Positions 18,703-27,646 of a DNA stretch of 64,000 nt are shown piece after piece. The translations under genes were made by a program, and so were the position numbers. Positions within the stretch are counted from its first letter, which is position 1. Each line of letters opens with the position of its first letter. The DNA is from Muribaculum gordoncarteri (GTDB lineage Bacteria > Bacteroidota > Bacteroidia > Bacteroidales > Muribaculaceae), in the NCBI RefSeq assembly GCF_004803695.1, contig NZ_CP039394.1:1-64000 (forward strand). Reading direction: 5' to 3'. The notes under the pieces are model-generated. The model did no database searches, was not told the origin of the DNA, and worked only from the letters and a program-made list of their open reading frames with translations.

Positions 18703-21700
18703 TTAGTATTTCCATCGTGACACAAGCCACGACTCTTTTTTAGTTGTAGTATTTCCGGAAGTCACATATCCGATAGAGAAGACGAACATTCCGCCTTGCC
18801 CTTCGGAAAAATCGTAGTAATCATTTTCGGTTGCATCATCGTAGATATGATGCCCGGAACGAGGCTTAAATCTCATGCTGCCAGTCCACCATTGTTTAAC
18901 GAATATCACTTGCCCCTCGTAAGGGTTGGAGGGGAGATATACAGTCGCTTGGTCGGAAGTATAACCAACTACGATAGTGTGATTATAGCTTAGGTACACA
19001 GTTTGATTACTACCGCTGACTGCTCGGCGGTGCAGTATCAGTCCGTGCGCATAGAGCTTATCAAAGAATCCTCCGACAGCCATTGCAGTCCCGGAGTTTT
19101 GTGCGCTGCCATAAACGCCCATGACAAGAGTGCTGAGTTTATCAATGTTCCATTCGCTCTTATCAACATTGGCAAAACCAAGTCCGACAAGTGAAGCGCG
19201 GAATGTTCGCCCGGTTGTAGCTGACATTGCTTCCGTTCCGGCTCTGTTAGCAAATATGCCGGACGGCGACATATAGCTAACATCGTAATTCTGCTTTGAG
19301 CGAGTTTCGACAAGGCCGCTCGTTGCGTCTAATGTTACCACTGCGCCTCTGCTCGATTCTCCGGGCATGATATGGTCGCCGCTCGAAGTATCGGTTTCAA
19401 GAATGATTTTAGGCTCATAGATGAATGTTGAGCCGACATATCGACCGACTTGCAGGAGTATTCGGTTTGCTGCTGTGTCATCGAGCGTTGAAACTATCTG
19501 ACCGGCTTTGATAAACCAATCGCCAATGTTCGCGCCCTCGGCTAACAACAAGTTAGTCGCAATGCTCTCGAATGAAGCACCAAACGAGTTCCATTTTGAG
19601 GTACTGTCGGGAGTCACGCCGGAGAATGTTCCGGCATCAATCCTTGCAATATAATACTCGTTGCCGTATTTTACTGCGTCTAATCTATGTTCATTGCCGT
19701 AATATGTCTTCGTGTTGTCATACTTGCCGCAGAAAACCAATACGGGGCTTTTGCCGTCTTTGCCTGGCTTACCGTCAACACCGTCATAGGGCGTTACCCG
19801 CACCGGGCTACTCCAATCAGAGAGTAATTCGTTTGTTTCGCCCGATATTTTGGCAAACGTGCGCCACATATACTGAAGCGTTCCGAGTGTCGGCTGTCCT
19901 ACGCTCCAACCGCTTGGGTTACGATTCTTTGAGGCAAGTGCCGGCGCACTTGCCTTTGAGCCGTTGACTGCGTATCGGTATTCCGTGAAGTCGCCGTTGA
20001 GGGCATATCGTAGCCATAGTGTCGGCGTTGAGAATGCACCCCAAACGCCGTCACGCTTGTATCGGACTGATTCAAATTCGTACTGATGCGTATATGTTAC
20101 ACCGCTCGGATTGTCAGTCCAAGAGTTTACGACCGTCCAATACGTTGAATCGCTGGGGTTATGAGCATTGCCGCTGCTGCTTGCTTTGATAGCCTTATAA
20201 TACCGGTTATTGTATCTTACCAACGCACCGACACTATAAGATTTATCAGCGGCATACTCGTTGTTTGTCAGTGGTGGCACATAATCGTCAATATGTGGGT
20301 CACTGTATGGAGTACCCGGCACGGTGTCGCTGTCTGATAACAAATATATGCGCTCCGTGTCGGTTGTGTCGATTGAGAACGGCACCGGCACGCTCCACGC
20401 TCCAACATTTTTCGACATACCGTTGAAACGACCTACCGACACCCAACAATTTTCAACTGTCAAGATTCGATATTTCACGCAATCTTCATTCTGCGAGGTT
20501 GATGAGTCTTTCGCATAGCCGACTTCAACAAAATGGCTTCCGGGCGTTGGCACATTCACATAAAAGACTTCAGACTTTTTGCCGCTGATTCTTGCGGCAT
20601 AGTTGGTCGTGCGGGTCATTCCGGCATCATCAAGTATGCCGAGAATGCCGAAGTCATAGTTTTCTTCAGATGAAACTACAAGCTCTATCGCGATAGTCTG
20701 ATTTGCAGTCCGGGTCGTGAAGCTGATTCGGTTTTTCGAGAGATTGCCATCGGCAGTAGCCGGAGAAACGCGATAGCCGTCCTTGTACGTGAAAGTTGAG
20801 CCGTGATTGAAAGTGATAGTGTCTTTGTCGGGCGTGTCACTCCAACCGGCAGGCGAATTGCCCTCCGGCGTAGTCGGTCTGTTGATTGAATAGCGATATA
20901 TGAGCTTGCTCCAATCGCCGTTTGTACCTTGAGATGCGTACAACGACCAATAAGCATTGTCATCGCCGCCGGGCACGCGTCCGGTACAATAAGATGGAGC
21001 AATACAAACATACATTGAAGTGCCTCTACCGTCATTGTATGAAACGAGGTCGCCTTTGTAATACGTTGTTTGAGAGTTCCAAACACCGCGATAGCAAGGC
21101 ACCGGAAATTCATCTCCACTCTCGCTTTGCACCATCGTTCCGTTAAGAATGAGCTTATTGTCGCCGTTGATGTTGAAACGGAGCTTGTTGCCGAGCTTGA
21201 ATGCGTTAGCAAGCATATCAAAGAAACTGTTGCCGTCAGCCGACACAACTTTGTCCGTTGTCACGCGCCCTGGCAATATCTCTGTGAAACCGTATAGGGT
21301 AGCGAAACTGCGCTCTCCGTCATATTCGCTGTTCAGCACGCCTACGAGCAAGTGATAATAATTTGCTTCTTGCTTCATCGCGATTGCCGTAGGCGACAAT
21401 AGGAATGAGCCTACAGCCGAGGTGTTAGTACGATGCACTCTTGCATACAGATAGTACTGTTTAGAGCCGTCAGTAAGTTGTGGCGACTGATAGCCGTTCA
21501 TCTCCCAAATAAGATATTCATTCGGGGTATGGGACGGTGCAAGTGTGTTGATTCCGAGTGTCAGATGTTGTAAATATCCGTGAGGGCAGCTTAATTGTTT
21601 TGTCGTGTCATTGTAAGTGATATTGAATCCGACCGCGACAAGTGAAGTCCGGCTCTGAACGAAACGGAACTGCAAACTCTCGTCTCCGACAAGCATCTGC

Positions 21701-23310
21701 ATTGTTCGGACTGCTATTGGATTTATTGAGTTCGTGAAGTTGTCGAGCAAGGCATCTTCAAGCATCGACATCGTTTCGGTTGCATCGCGGAATCTGCGTT
21801 TTGTGAATCGTATCGCATCGCCGTGAGCTTCATCAATCTTCACTTCGTTTTGGTCTATCTCTTTCAGTTTTGAGCTTACACTTGTTCCGCGAGATTCGTT
21901 TGAGATAGTGATGATTGGCGAATATGGAGATGATAGATTTTCTTTTATGCCTACGATTCGGATAGGCACGCCGTCTTTTGCAAACTGTTCGTCAGTAAAG
22001 AGTATATAGCTTCCGATTTTAAGACGGCCGCCGATGCGCAACCAATTCTTTTTAGTGTAGAGCGACTGAAGCTCTCCGCTAAAAGTAAATTTCGGGTCTT
22101 CGTTCTCGTACAAGTATCGCGCCGCTTCTCTGAACATCTCCCAAGATGCGCCGGATTTGTCGGCATCGTTGCGTATGTATTCGTTAGGCAGCATGATTCC
22201 GAAGACAGCGTACTTATCGCCGACTTGTGGAATGTAAGACGCATTCGGCATTGTAATGCCGTCTATCTCTTGCGGTTTGAGTTCAAAACGCCGCTTATCG
22301 TGGTCGTACTTAAATTCAAACTGCTTTTCATCTCCGGCAAGCATTCCGCTTTGAAAGATGATTGTAGCTGTTTCGCCCTCAATCAGATAGTCGTTGAAGT
22401 TAAGATTGCTCGGTATCGTGTTATCCACAAAGTCATACCAATTCTTATTTGCATCGACTGTCACGACTGAAGTAACTTCGCCGACACGAGAGGGGTATAT
22501 TTCCGAACAATCGAAGCTATCCTCTTTGCGTGCTGAAGATATTATGTCGTAGCGTTCTATGAAGTAACCGTCACTGTCGGCTTTATAGACACGCCCCTCA
22601 TATTCGAGCGTCTGACCTTTCGGGAGCAATAAGTCCGGCGCACCATACTTGGAGCGGTCTATATTTCGTGAGCCGCCTTGAACGTAGAGCCTCTTGACCG
22701 GCACTTGTCCGCTGTCGGTCGAGCGTCCGACACCCGGTTTGAATCCGTTGCCTTTGCCGTAGCCAAGCGGCAGTGGGTCATTCTTGAAGTATTCTACTTT
22801 ACGAAGATGAATCACCTTACCTATGATTTCAAACTCCGTGTTAAACACTTCTGCCACACTCTGTAACGCTGCATCGCAATATGAATGATTAAACTCAACC
22901 GTCTTTTCGGTCACGTCAATACATTCGCCCACACTCCAGCCACCTCCGGCGCGTTGATTGAGATTCGCAACGATTATCTCAATAAACTCGTGAGGCTTTG
23001 CGCACAACGACCACTTCAAGCGGTGGTCTACTGTGTTGCGCATTTTGTATTCGCCGAGCAATTCGGATGGGTCGCCAAGCGTCAGAGTGTATTCAAGCCT
23101 ACGAGTTCCGCTTTTCTTGAAGTTCTCCGGCTTGTTGAGCGTATAGACTTCGCCTTGATACTCGCACCAAGCTCCGACCGGGATTTCGATAAATTCCGGC
23201 ATCGAAAATTTGAGTGTTAGAGTGGTCTTCTCTCCAAGGGCACGGTAGCGGTAAGAACTATCGTCCTCGTAGATTTTTAGAGTCTTGTTATTGAAATGGA
23301 GCGTTATCAT
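18703..23310 (-). CDS. Large tail tip/hub protein with fibre modules
   Basis: A 1535-residue virion protein. Residues about 1 to 480 resemble the central tail hub/tail-endopeptidase type module (starts ITLHFNNKTLKIYEDDSSYR). The middle has helical linkers and repeated beta modules; carbohydrate-binding-like segments with the YxxGxxVxYxxxxYxA pattern occur near VVSYNDGRG and in SVGALVRYNNRYYKAI. A collagen-like GKPGKDGKSP stretch near residue 1180 marks a trimeric fibre joint, and the C-terminus is a beta-rich tip. It lies downstream of the DGR, followed by the small gene above. Likely contacts capsular polysaccharide; the exact receptor is unknown. Confidence 0.75.
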   Translation of the reverse strand: MITLHFNNKTLKIYEDDSSYRYRALGEKTTLTLKFSMPEFIEIPVGAWCEYQGEVYTLNKPENFKKSGTRRLEYTLTLGDPSELLGEYKMRNTVDHRLKWSLCAKPHEFIEIIVANLNQRAGGGWSVGECIDVTEKTVEFNHSYCDAALQSVAEVFNTEFEIIGKVIHLRKVEYFKNDPLPLGYGKGNGFKPGVGRSTDSGQVPVKRLYVQGGSRNIDRSKYGAPDLLLPKGQTLEYEGRVYKADSDGYFIERYDIISSARKEDSFDCSEIYPSRVGEVTSVVTVDANKNWYDFVDNTIPSNLNFNDYLIEGETATIIFQSGMLAGDEKQFEFKYDHDKRRFELKPQEIDGITMPNASYIPQVGDKYAVFGIMLPNEYIRNDADKSGASWEMFREAARYLYENEDPKFTFSGELQSLYTKKNWLRIGGRLKIGSYILFTDEQFAKDGVPIRIVGIKENLSSPYSPIITISNESRGTSVSSKLKEIDQNEVKIDEAHGDAIRFTKRRFRDATETMSMLEDALLDNFTNSINPIAVRTMQMLVGDESLQFRFVQSRTSLVAVGFNITYNDTTKQLSCPHGYLQHLTLGINTLAPSHTPNEYLIWEMNGYQSPQLTDGSKQYYLYARVHRTNTSAVGSFLLSPTAIAMKQEANYYHLLVGVLNSEYDGERSFATLYGFTEILPGRVTTDKVVSADGNSFFDMLANAFKLGNKLRFNINGDNKLILNGTMVQSESGDEFPVPCYRGVWNSQTTYYKGDLVSYNDGRGTSMYVCIAPSYCTGRVPGGDDNAYWSLYASQGTNGDWSKLIYRYSINRPTTPEGNSPAGWSDTPDKDTITFNHGSTFTYKDGYRVSPATADGNLSKNRISFTTRTANQTIAIELVVSSEENYDFGILGILDDAGMTRTTNYAARISGKKSEVFYVNVPTPGSHFVEVGYAKDSSTSQNEDCVKYRILTVENCWVSVGRFNGMSKNVGAWSVPVPFSIDTTDTERIYLLSDSDTVPGTPYSDPHIDDYVPPLTNNEYAADKSYSVGALVRYNNRYYKAIKASSSGNAHNPSDSTYWTVVNSWTDNPSGVTYTHQYEFESVRYKRDGVWGAFSTPTLWLRYALNGDFTEYRYAVNGSKASAPALASKNRNPSGWSVGQPTLGTLQYMWRTFAKISGETNELLSDWSSPVRVTPYDGVDGKPGKDGKSPVLVFCGKYDNTKTYYGNEHRLDAVKYGNEYYIARIDAGTFSGVTPDSTSKWNSFGASFESIATNLLLAEGANIGDWFIKAGQIVSTLDDTAANRILLQVGRYVGSTFIYEPKIILETDTSSGDHIMPGESSRGAVVTLDATSGLVETRSKQNYDVSYMSPSGIFANRAGTEAMSATTGRTFRASLVGLGFANVDKSEWNIDKLSTLVMGVYGSAQNSGTAMAVGGFFDKLYAHGLILHRRAVSGSNQTVYLSYNHTIVVGYTSDQATVYLPSNPYEGQVIFVKQWWTGSMRFKPRSGHHIYDDATENDYYDFSEGQGGMFVFSIGYVTSGNTTTKKESWLVSRWKY

Positions 23311-23321
23311 GTGGGTGTCGA

Positions 23322-23738
23322 TTATTCGATGTTTAATTCTTCACAGTCCGCGTCAACCTGTGATTTGATGGAATCGCGCTGCGTGAGGAATGCTTTGTAT
23401 GCGTTGATGGCAGACTGTGCCTTTTCGCCGGTTTTGGAGCCGAAACAACCGAGCTGCGCGGCGTTGTAGTCGTTGATTAACTTCTGTTCGCGATTGTTCG
23501 GCCACATAGCGGAAATGACGGCTTCGAGTATGGCGTTACTTGACACCGGCGACCACACAACGACTTCCAGGCACGAGTACTGCGTGCCGCTCTCCTGCGC
23601 GTTGGCTGTTTCGCCGTCAGCGGCTGAATGTTCAGTTGCGGGCTTTGCTTCTTCTTGAATGTCCCAACGGTAGAGATAGCTTCCGTTGCCGACTGCCTCC
23701 AGAGTAGAAGGCATTTCATCGTAAAATGCACGTTTCAT
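23322..23738 (-). CDS. Phage protein of unknown function following the DGR reverse transcriptase
   Basis: A 138-residue acidic protein. The first 30 residues suggest a beta strand pair (SYLYRWDIQEE), a low-complexity linker follows, and the C-terminal half is helical (NREQKLINDYNAAQLGCFG...AINAYKAFLTQRDSI). Its start overlaps the reverse transcriptase end by 23 nt, so the two are translationally linked. Similar small proteins occur between tail genes in Bacteroides phages; no function is recognised. Whether it serves the DGR or the tail is open. Confidence 0.6.
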   Translation of the reverse strand: MKRAFYDEMPSTLEAVGNGSYLYRWDIQEEAKPATEHSAADGETANAQESGTQYSCLEVVVWSPVSSNAILEAVISAMWPNNREQKLINDYNAAQLGCFGSKTGEKAQSAINAYKAFLTQRDSIKSQVDADCEELNIE

Positions 23739-24741
23739 AAAATTGGGGTTTGATGATTGTTTTTAGTAGATGTTTTGAGTTGCATACTTTCGCCCATCCA
23801 AACCAACTGCAAAGCTGTTGTTTGTAATCGGCGGCGGATATGTCACTGCGTTTGTTCAATCGGGCTGCTGCGCGGCAAAAATTCTTCTTGATGCCTTTGC
23901 GTATCAGCGTCTGATTGTGATAGAAGACGAAACCGACAAAATCCAATCCGCGACCGTGTTTGTCGTTTCGGCTCTCGGCGATTGGAAACACTTGCTCATT
24001 ACCCTTTAGATTCAATTTGAGTGTAGCGAGGTATGCTTTTATGTCTTTGAGCAACGCTTGAAGTTCCTCTTTGCTCGATGAGAGAAACACCATATCGTCA
24101 GCATATCGGAAATAATACTTTATACGCTTGACTTCTTTAATCCAATGGTCGAAGTAAGCAAGCATGAGATTGGCGAAGTATTGGCTTAGGTAGTTTCCGA
24201 TAGGCACGCCGTCAGTGCTGTCAATTATCGTGTCTAAGAGTTTGAGCGTGTCGGCGCATTTGATTTTTCGCCGGACAACTTGCTTCAGTATGTCGTGGTC
24301 AATAGACGGATAGAACTTGCGCACGTCTATTTTAAGGCAATAGCGCGTGTTCTCTTTGTCGCGAAGTGCTTTCTTGACTTTCCGCATTGCGCCGTGAATG
24401 CCGCGACCTTTGATGCAACTGTATGTGTCAACTGTAAATGTTGATACCCAAATAGGCTCTAACACATTCATTATTGCATGGTGGAGTATGCGGTCGGGAT
24501 AGTACGGCAGTCGGAAAATCAATCGTTCTTTCGGCTCGTAGATTGTGAATGTCGAATAGGGCGAATTGACAAACGCCCGATTCTTCAGTTGCTCGTGAAG
24601 CGCGATGATGTTGGCTTCACGGTTCTTGTCGTGAAGTCGCACACCGTAGGAGCGAAGTTTTCCGCGCCTCGCCTTTTCATCGGCAAGTCGAAGATTCTCC
24701 AATGAGATTATTTTCTCATATAAGTTTCCTATTCGCTTCAT
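23716..24741 (-). CDS. DGR reverse transcriptase
   Basis: A 341-residue reverse transcriptase that copies the template repeat RNA with errors at adenines, giving cDNA that replaces the variable repeat. Visible blocks: palm motif A with KIDVRKFYPSID (137-148), the DGR-diagnostic GVPIGNYLSQ (178-187; SQ where retroviral-type enzymes have SP), and catalytic YADD (213-216) in FRYADDMVFL. Length is normal for DGR enzymes and there is no maturase or endonuclease domain. Genes run target - accessory - template repeat - reverse transcriptase, the standard order. Catalytic residues are all intact, so activity is expected. Confidence 0.95.
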   Translation of the reverse strand: MKRIGNLYEKIISLENLRLADEKARRGKLRSYGVRLHDKNREANIIALHEQLKNRAFVNSPYSTFTIYEPKERLIFRLPYYPDRILHHAIMNVLEPIWVSTFTVDTYSCIKGRGIHGAMRKVKKALRDKENTRYCLKIDVRKFYPSIDHDILKQVVRRKIKCADTLKLLDTIIDSTDGVPIGNYLSQYFANLMLAYFDHWIKEVKRIKYYFRYADDMVFLSSSKEELQALLKDIKAYLATLKLNLKGNEQVFPIAESRNDKHGRGLDFVGFVFYHNQTLIRKGIKKNFCRAAARLNKRSDISAADYKQQLCSWFGWAKVCNSKHLLKTIIKPQFYETCILR

Positions 24742-24770
24742 TCGCTTTGCTTTTCATTGTTGGGGCTTTT

Positions 24771-24796
24771 AGCAACGCGGATTACTCCGCGCTGCT
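24771..24796 (-). ncRNA. Hairpin in the template-to-reverse-transcriptase spacer
   Basis: AGCA-a-CGCGGA (24771-24781) pairs with TCCGCG-c-TGCT (24786-24796) around loop TTAC, with one mismatch. It lies in the 137-nt spacer between the template repeat and the reverse transcriptase start. In the Bordetella phage DGR the equivalent spacer RNA is required for cDNA synthesis, so this is a candidate RT-binding or priming structure; a processing or terminator role is also possible. Confidence 0.5.
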
Positions 24797-24878
24797 TACT
24801 AACTCCGTTTTGAGGTGATGTTTTTTGCCAAGGGGCAGGGTCATTGCTCCGAGTTTTGTATATTTTTTACCAAATTGA

Positions 24879-24994
24879 AAATCATTGACGGGATCTGATA
24901 TTCGCATTCGTATTCGAGGGCGTGTTATTCGAGTTCGCATACGCAAAACCGGCATTCGCGCTGTTATTCGCATTACCGCTGAAAAGGACACCGC
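24879..24994 (-). repeat. DGR template repeat (TR)
   Basis: Aligned without gaps to 25446-25561 (offset 567): 97 of 116 positions are identical, and all 19 differences fall at adenines of the coding-strand template (T on the plus strand), out of 31 such adenines. The template is dense in AAT/AAC codons (for example GCGAATAACAGCGCGAAT), which can mutate to 15 amino acids without stops. It lies between the accessory gene and the reverse transcriptase. This is the donor for mutagenic retrohoming. Confidence 0.96.
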
Positions 24995-25016
24995 AAGAGC
25001 AATCAACCTTATATCG

Positions 25017-25376
25017 TCACTCGAAGTAATATCGGTTGCCGTTCACTTTGAGGGTCACTCTGCGAGGAAAAGCGTTGCGCTTCTTAATCTCGTTGAGAAC
25101 GTATCGTATATCACGCGAGTTGGTAAAGAACTTTCGAGCGTCTTTCTCCGGGTCTTCAAGATTCATCTTGATTTTCACGAGGACGCGATTCTCGCCAAAC
25201 TTCGTCTTCATTCCCTCGAAGAAGTCACACACCCAAAAAGTGGTGTTGATGAGATGCTGCTGATTCGTTTCTTTGCAGTTGAACTGCTTGTTTGTTTCGT
25301 CAGCCGGAATTTGGAGGAAGTCAAGTGAGCCATCATCGACTCTCTCTTTGTTTTCGATTTCTTGTTTATTTTCCAT
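25017..25376 (-). CDS. DGR-cassette accessory protein of unknown family
   Basis: A 119-residue protein in the slot normally held by Avd, the four-helix accessory protein that binds DGR reverse transcriptases. Its sequence does not look like a four-helix bundle: the first 40 residues are polar, then an alpha/beta part follows with GENRVLVKIKMNLE, KFFTNSRDIRYVLNEIKKR and a terminal strand NGNRYYFE. It starts 55 nt after the target-gene stop and ends 22 nt before the template repeat, in the same direction. It may be a non-Avd accessory factor or a tail-fibre chaperone; I cannot decide. Confidence 0.6.
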   Translation of the reverse strand: MENKQEIENKERVDDGSLDFLQIPADETNKQFNCKETNQQHLINTTFWVCDFFEGMKTKFGENRVLVKIKMNLEDPEKDARKFFTNSRDIRYVLNEIKKRNAFPRRVTLKVNGNRYYFE

Positions 25377-25430
25377 TGCGTTGTGGATTATTATGTTACT
25401 TGTCGTATTTTGTGGGCGCGGCGTGCCGTG

Positions 25431-26873
25431 TTACGCTTGGGGGATAAAGCAAAGACGGGAGCCGACAGACGCATACGTAGCCGAGGGCGCGTTAGACGAG
25501 TCCGCATACGCAAAACCGGCATACGCGCCGTTATACGCATTACCGCCGAAAAGGACACCGCGCAGAGCTTCAGCCGTTGGAATGTTCGTATAGTGGTAGT
25601 CACAGAAATACGTTGTCGAGCCTGCGCCGGAGCTTACAGAAGGCATAATGTCGCCGTGTTCGCCAAAGATGATTTCTTTGACATATCCCTCGTTTCGAGC
25701 TTCATTGCCGACATGAGCATAGCCGGTGTAATTGCTATCTGTAAACTTTGTCGGGTCTGCACACACGAATACCTTGCTAAGTCCGTCACCGGTCGGGGTG
25801 TTCGGGCTGATACGCACGTTGATTCCGTCAGTCCATTGCCAAATGTGACCGAACGGATTTTCAACGCCGCGATAGCGAGGCACACTGAATGTTTTAAGCA
25901 CATCACCGGCTTCATTGTGCGCTTCATAGGCTACGATGCCCGAATTGTTGCCGAGGCTGTCAGTGTGACCGCATGGAACGAAAGGATGATTACCGTTAAA
26001 ATTGCTCCAACTGCTCCAATCCCACGTTGTCACGCCATCGCCTAAGCCACCTTGCGCATAGCCGTTAGCGTCTTTTGCCGCGTTGTATGCGGCTTGGCTG
26101 TCGAGCGTTGCATACTCAATCACAAAGAGCCAATAGAGCGTCTTTTGTGCTTCGTAGGTCATGCAGTTCCACTCGGTGCTTCCGGCTTTGCGGTTACGCG
26201 CATAGGTGCGGAAGTTCGTGCGGCTGATTTGAGTGACCGGGCGACCGAGTGCCGAGCGGTATGTGCCATCCCATGCACTCTGATTGCCGCACCCTCTGAA
26301 GTCGGCAGAATCATTCACGACTGATGAAAGTTTGTTGCCGGTGCGCTGCAACGATGCTTCATAGGCAGACACGTACATTTTAGGCACGTGGTGATAGCCG
26401 GGAAGTGGATGTTCTGATATTTTCACGCGCTGTATGTTGCCGCTCGTTTCAAACTTGCGGTAGTGGTCAGGGATTTCGACCATGACTTGACCGCGTGAGC
26501 CGTCACGAGTCGAGCCGAGCCACGATTCCGGCGGCAGATACTCAACAACTTCGCTGTCATCATTCAGCAAGCAACCTTTCATGCGGTTGTGAATCGGGAG
26601 TGAGCGGTGCAAGTCCATGTTGCCGATGCGTGTGCAAGCCGGAGATGAAACGGTCTTGTCGCGCTCTATGCCGTAGGCGCACTGGCTCTCCAAATAAGGG
26701 AGCATCGTAGCGAGTGCGGCTTTCTTGCTCTCTCCGTCTTCGTCAATAACGTGAGTTACGAGCTTGAACGGATTGGTACCGTTGACTTCCGGCAGGTCTT
26801 GAATGCGTTTGCCGGACTGAAACGCTGCAAGCATCTGAATTACGCCTGCTTCTTGGTCTGATGTTAATGCCAT
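25431..26873 (-). CDS. DGR target: C-type-lectin-fold receptor-binding protein
   Basis: A 480-residue virion protein whose last 40 residues are diversified. Residues about 180 to 476 have the formylglycine-enzyme-like C-type lectin layout used by DGR targets: LYWLFVIEYATLDSQ, the RGVENPFGHIWQWTDGINV core, and the end RGVLFGGNAYN...GSRLCFIP. The variable repeat encodes residues about 438-476, which form the ligand-facing surface in this fold; the template's Asn/Ser codons have become Tyr, Asp, Ser, Ala, Gly and others. The N-terminal 180 residues probably attach to the tail fibre made by the two upstream genes. Role: adsorption specificity switching. Confidence 0.92.
   Translation of the reverse strand: MALTSDQEAGVIQMLAAFQSGKRIQDLPEVNGTNPFKLVTHVIDEDGESKKAALATMLPYLESQCAYGIERDKTVSSPACTRIGNMDLHRSLPIHNRMKGCLLNDDSEVVEYLPPESWLGSTRDGSRGQVMVEIPDHYRKFETSGNIQRVKISEHPLPGYHHVPKMYVSAYEASLQRTGNKLSSVVNDSADFRGCGNQSAWDGTYRSALGRPVTQISRTNFRTYARNRKAGSTEWNCMTYEAQKTLYWLFVIEYATLDSQAAYNAAKDANGYAQGGLGDGVTTWDWSSWSNFNGNHPFVPCGHTDSLGNNSGIVAYEAHNEAGDVLKTFSVPRYRGVENPFGHIWQWTDGINVRISPNTPTGDGLSKVFVCADPTKFTDSNYTGYAHVGNEARNEGYVKEIIFGEHGDIMPSVSSGAGSTTYFCDYHYTNIPTAEALRGVLFGGNAYNGAYAGFAYADSSNAPSATYASVGSRLCFIPQA
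25446..25561 (-). repeat. DGR variable repeat (VR)
   Basis: Counterpart of the template at 24879-24994, ending 12 nt before the stop codon of the target gene. All 19 substitutions match template adenines. Beyond 25446 (towards the gene end) the two sequences diverge at once, so only about three matching bases follow the last changed site; a long G/C-rich initiation-of-homology segment as in Bordetella phage is not seen. No strong hairpin follows the VR. Confidence 0.95.
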
Positions 26874-26890
26874 ATTTTGTTAATTAGAGG

Positions 26891-27643
26891 TTAGTTTAAT
26901 AGGAAGTTGCCCGATGAGAGAATCATCGCCGTATTGCGGTTGTTGACAAGCGAGATTCCAGCACATTTTACCCTTATCGAGATTGTCTTATATAGCTGCG
27001 TGTTGCCGGTCGGTATCACATGAATCACACTGACACCCTCGTGATTTATTGATATTCGACCGTCCGGCGCGACTGATACGGCGTTATTGTCGCTGAGATA
27101 CATGATGTTAGGCAGTGAGTATTCCGGCTGCAATTTAGCGCGTATGAATATCTCGGCAAGATTTCCGAGCGTGAGTTCTTCCGGGTATTCAACCGTCATG
27201 CCGGACGGCAGCAATCCAAGCGAGGTAACTTGTGATGCAGCGTCAATCAGTGCCTGGCATAGTTCGGTTGCCGAGATTGTTTCTTCTTTGGCTGTCTGCG
27301 CTTCACTCGCTGCTGTCGTGGCGGCAGCTGCGGCGGCTGAAGCTGCGGCGGCTTGCGTGTTCGCGTTTCCGGCTGCTGTATTTGCGACATTCGCCATCTG
27401 CAACGCTTGCTCCTTTGCGGCGTTTGCATTGGCGGCAGCTGCAAGAGCTTCAGCGGCAGAAACGACACAAAACCACCACGCGCCATCTGTGACGGCGTGA
27501 TTTGTATTGCCGTCTTTGATAGACAAATACGCGCCGTTATTATACGAAACGAGGTCTAAACGCTCGTATGTGGTCGCGGATGAATATGCACCTTTGGGCG
27601 ATATTGCGACTTTTCCTAAGTCGATTGAAAGATTACCTGCCAT
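26891..27643 (-). CDS. Tail fibre/baseplate-peripheral protein
   Basis: A 250-residue fibre protein. The N-terminus (residues 1-60; GAYSSATTYERLDLVSYNNG) is a carbohydrate-binding-like attachment module with the W/Y-rich pattern also present in the tail tip protein. Residues about 65 to 130 are an alanine-rich coiled coil, and the C-terminal 100 residues are beta-rich with an immunoglobulin-like feel (ISINHEGVSVIHVIPTGN). It precedes the DGR target by 17 nt and probably forms the shaft to which the target attaches. Confidence 0.65.
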   Translation of the reverse strand: MAGNLSIDLGKVAISPKGAYSSATTYERLDLVSYNNGAYLSIKDGNTNHAVTDGAWWFCVVSAAEALAAAANANAAKEQALQMANVANTAAGNANTQAAAASAAAAAATTAASEAQTAKEETISATELCQALIDAASQVTSLGLLPSGMTVEYPEELTLGNLAEIFIRAKLQPEYSLPNIMYLSDNNAVSVAPDGRISINHEGVSVIHVIPTGNTQLYKTISIRVKCAGISLVNNRNTAMILSSGNFLLN

Positions 27644-27646
27644 AGT

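Noticed and set aside
24782-25006. 74-codon minus-strand frame covering the template repeat
   Set aside because: It is in a different frame from the target and reads as Arg/Met/Ile repeats; the template acts as RNA, not as a gene.
25381-25431. Hairpin after the variable repeat as target-recognition cruciform
   Set aside because: Only short 4-bp pairings are visible, much weaker than the known cruciforms of phage DGRs.
25362-26045. 227-codon plus-strand frame across the variable repeat
   Set aside because: Antisense to the DGR target; the adenine-only substitution pattern is explained by the minus-strand gene.
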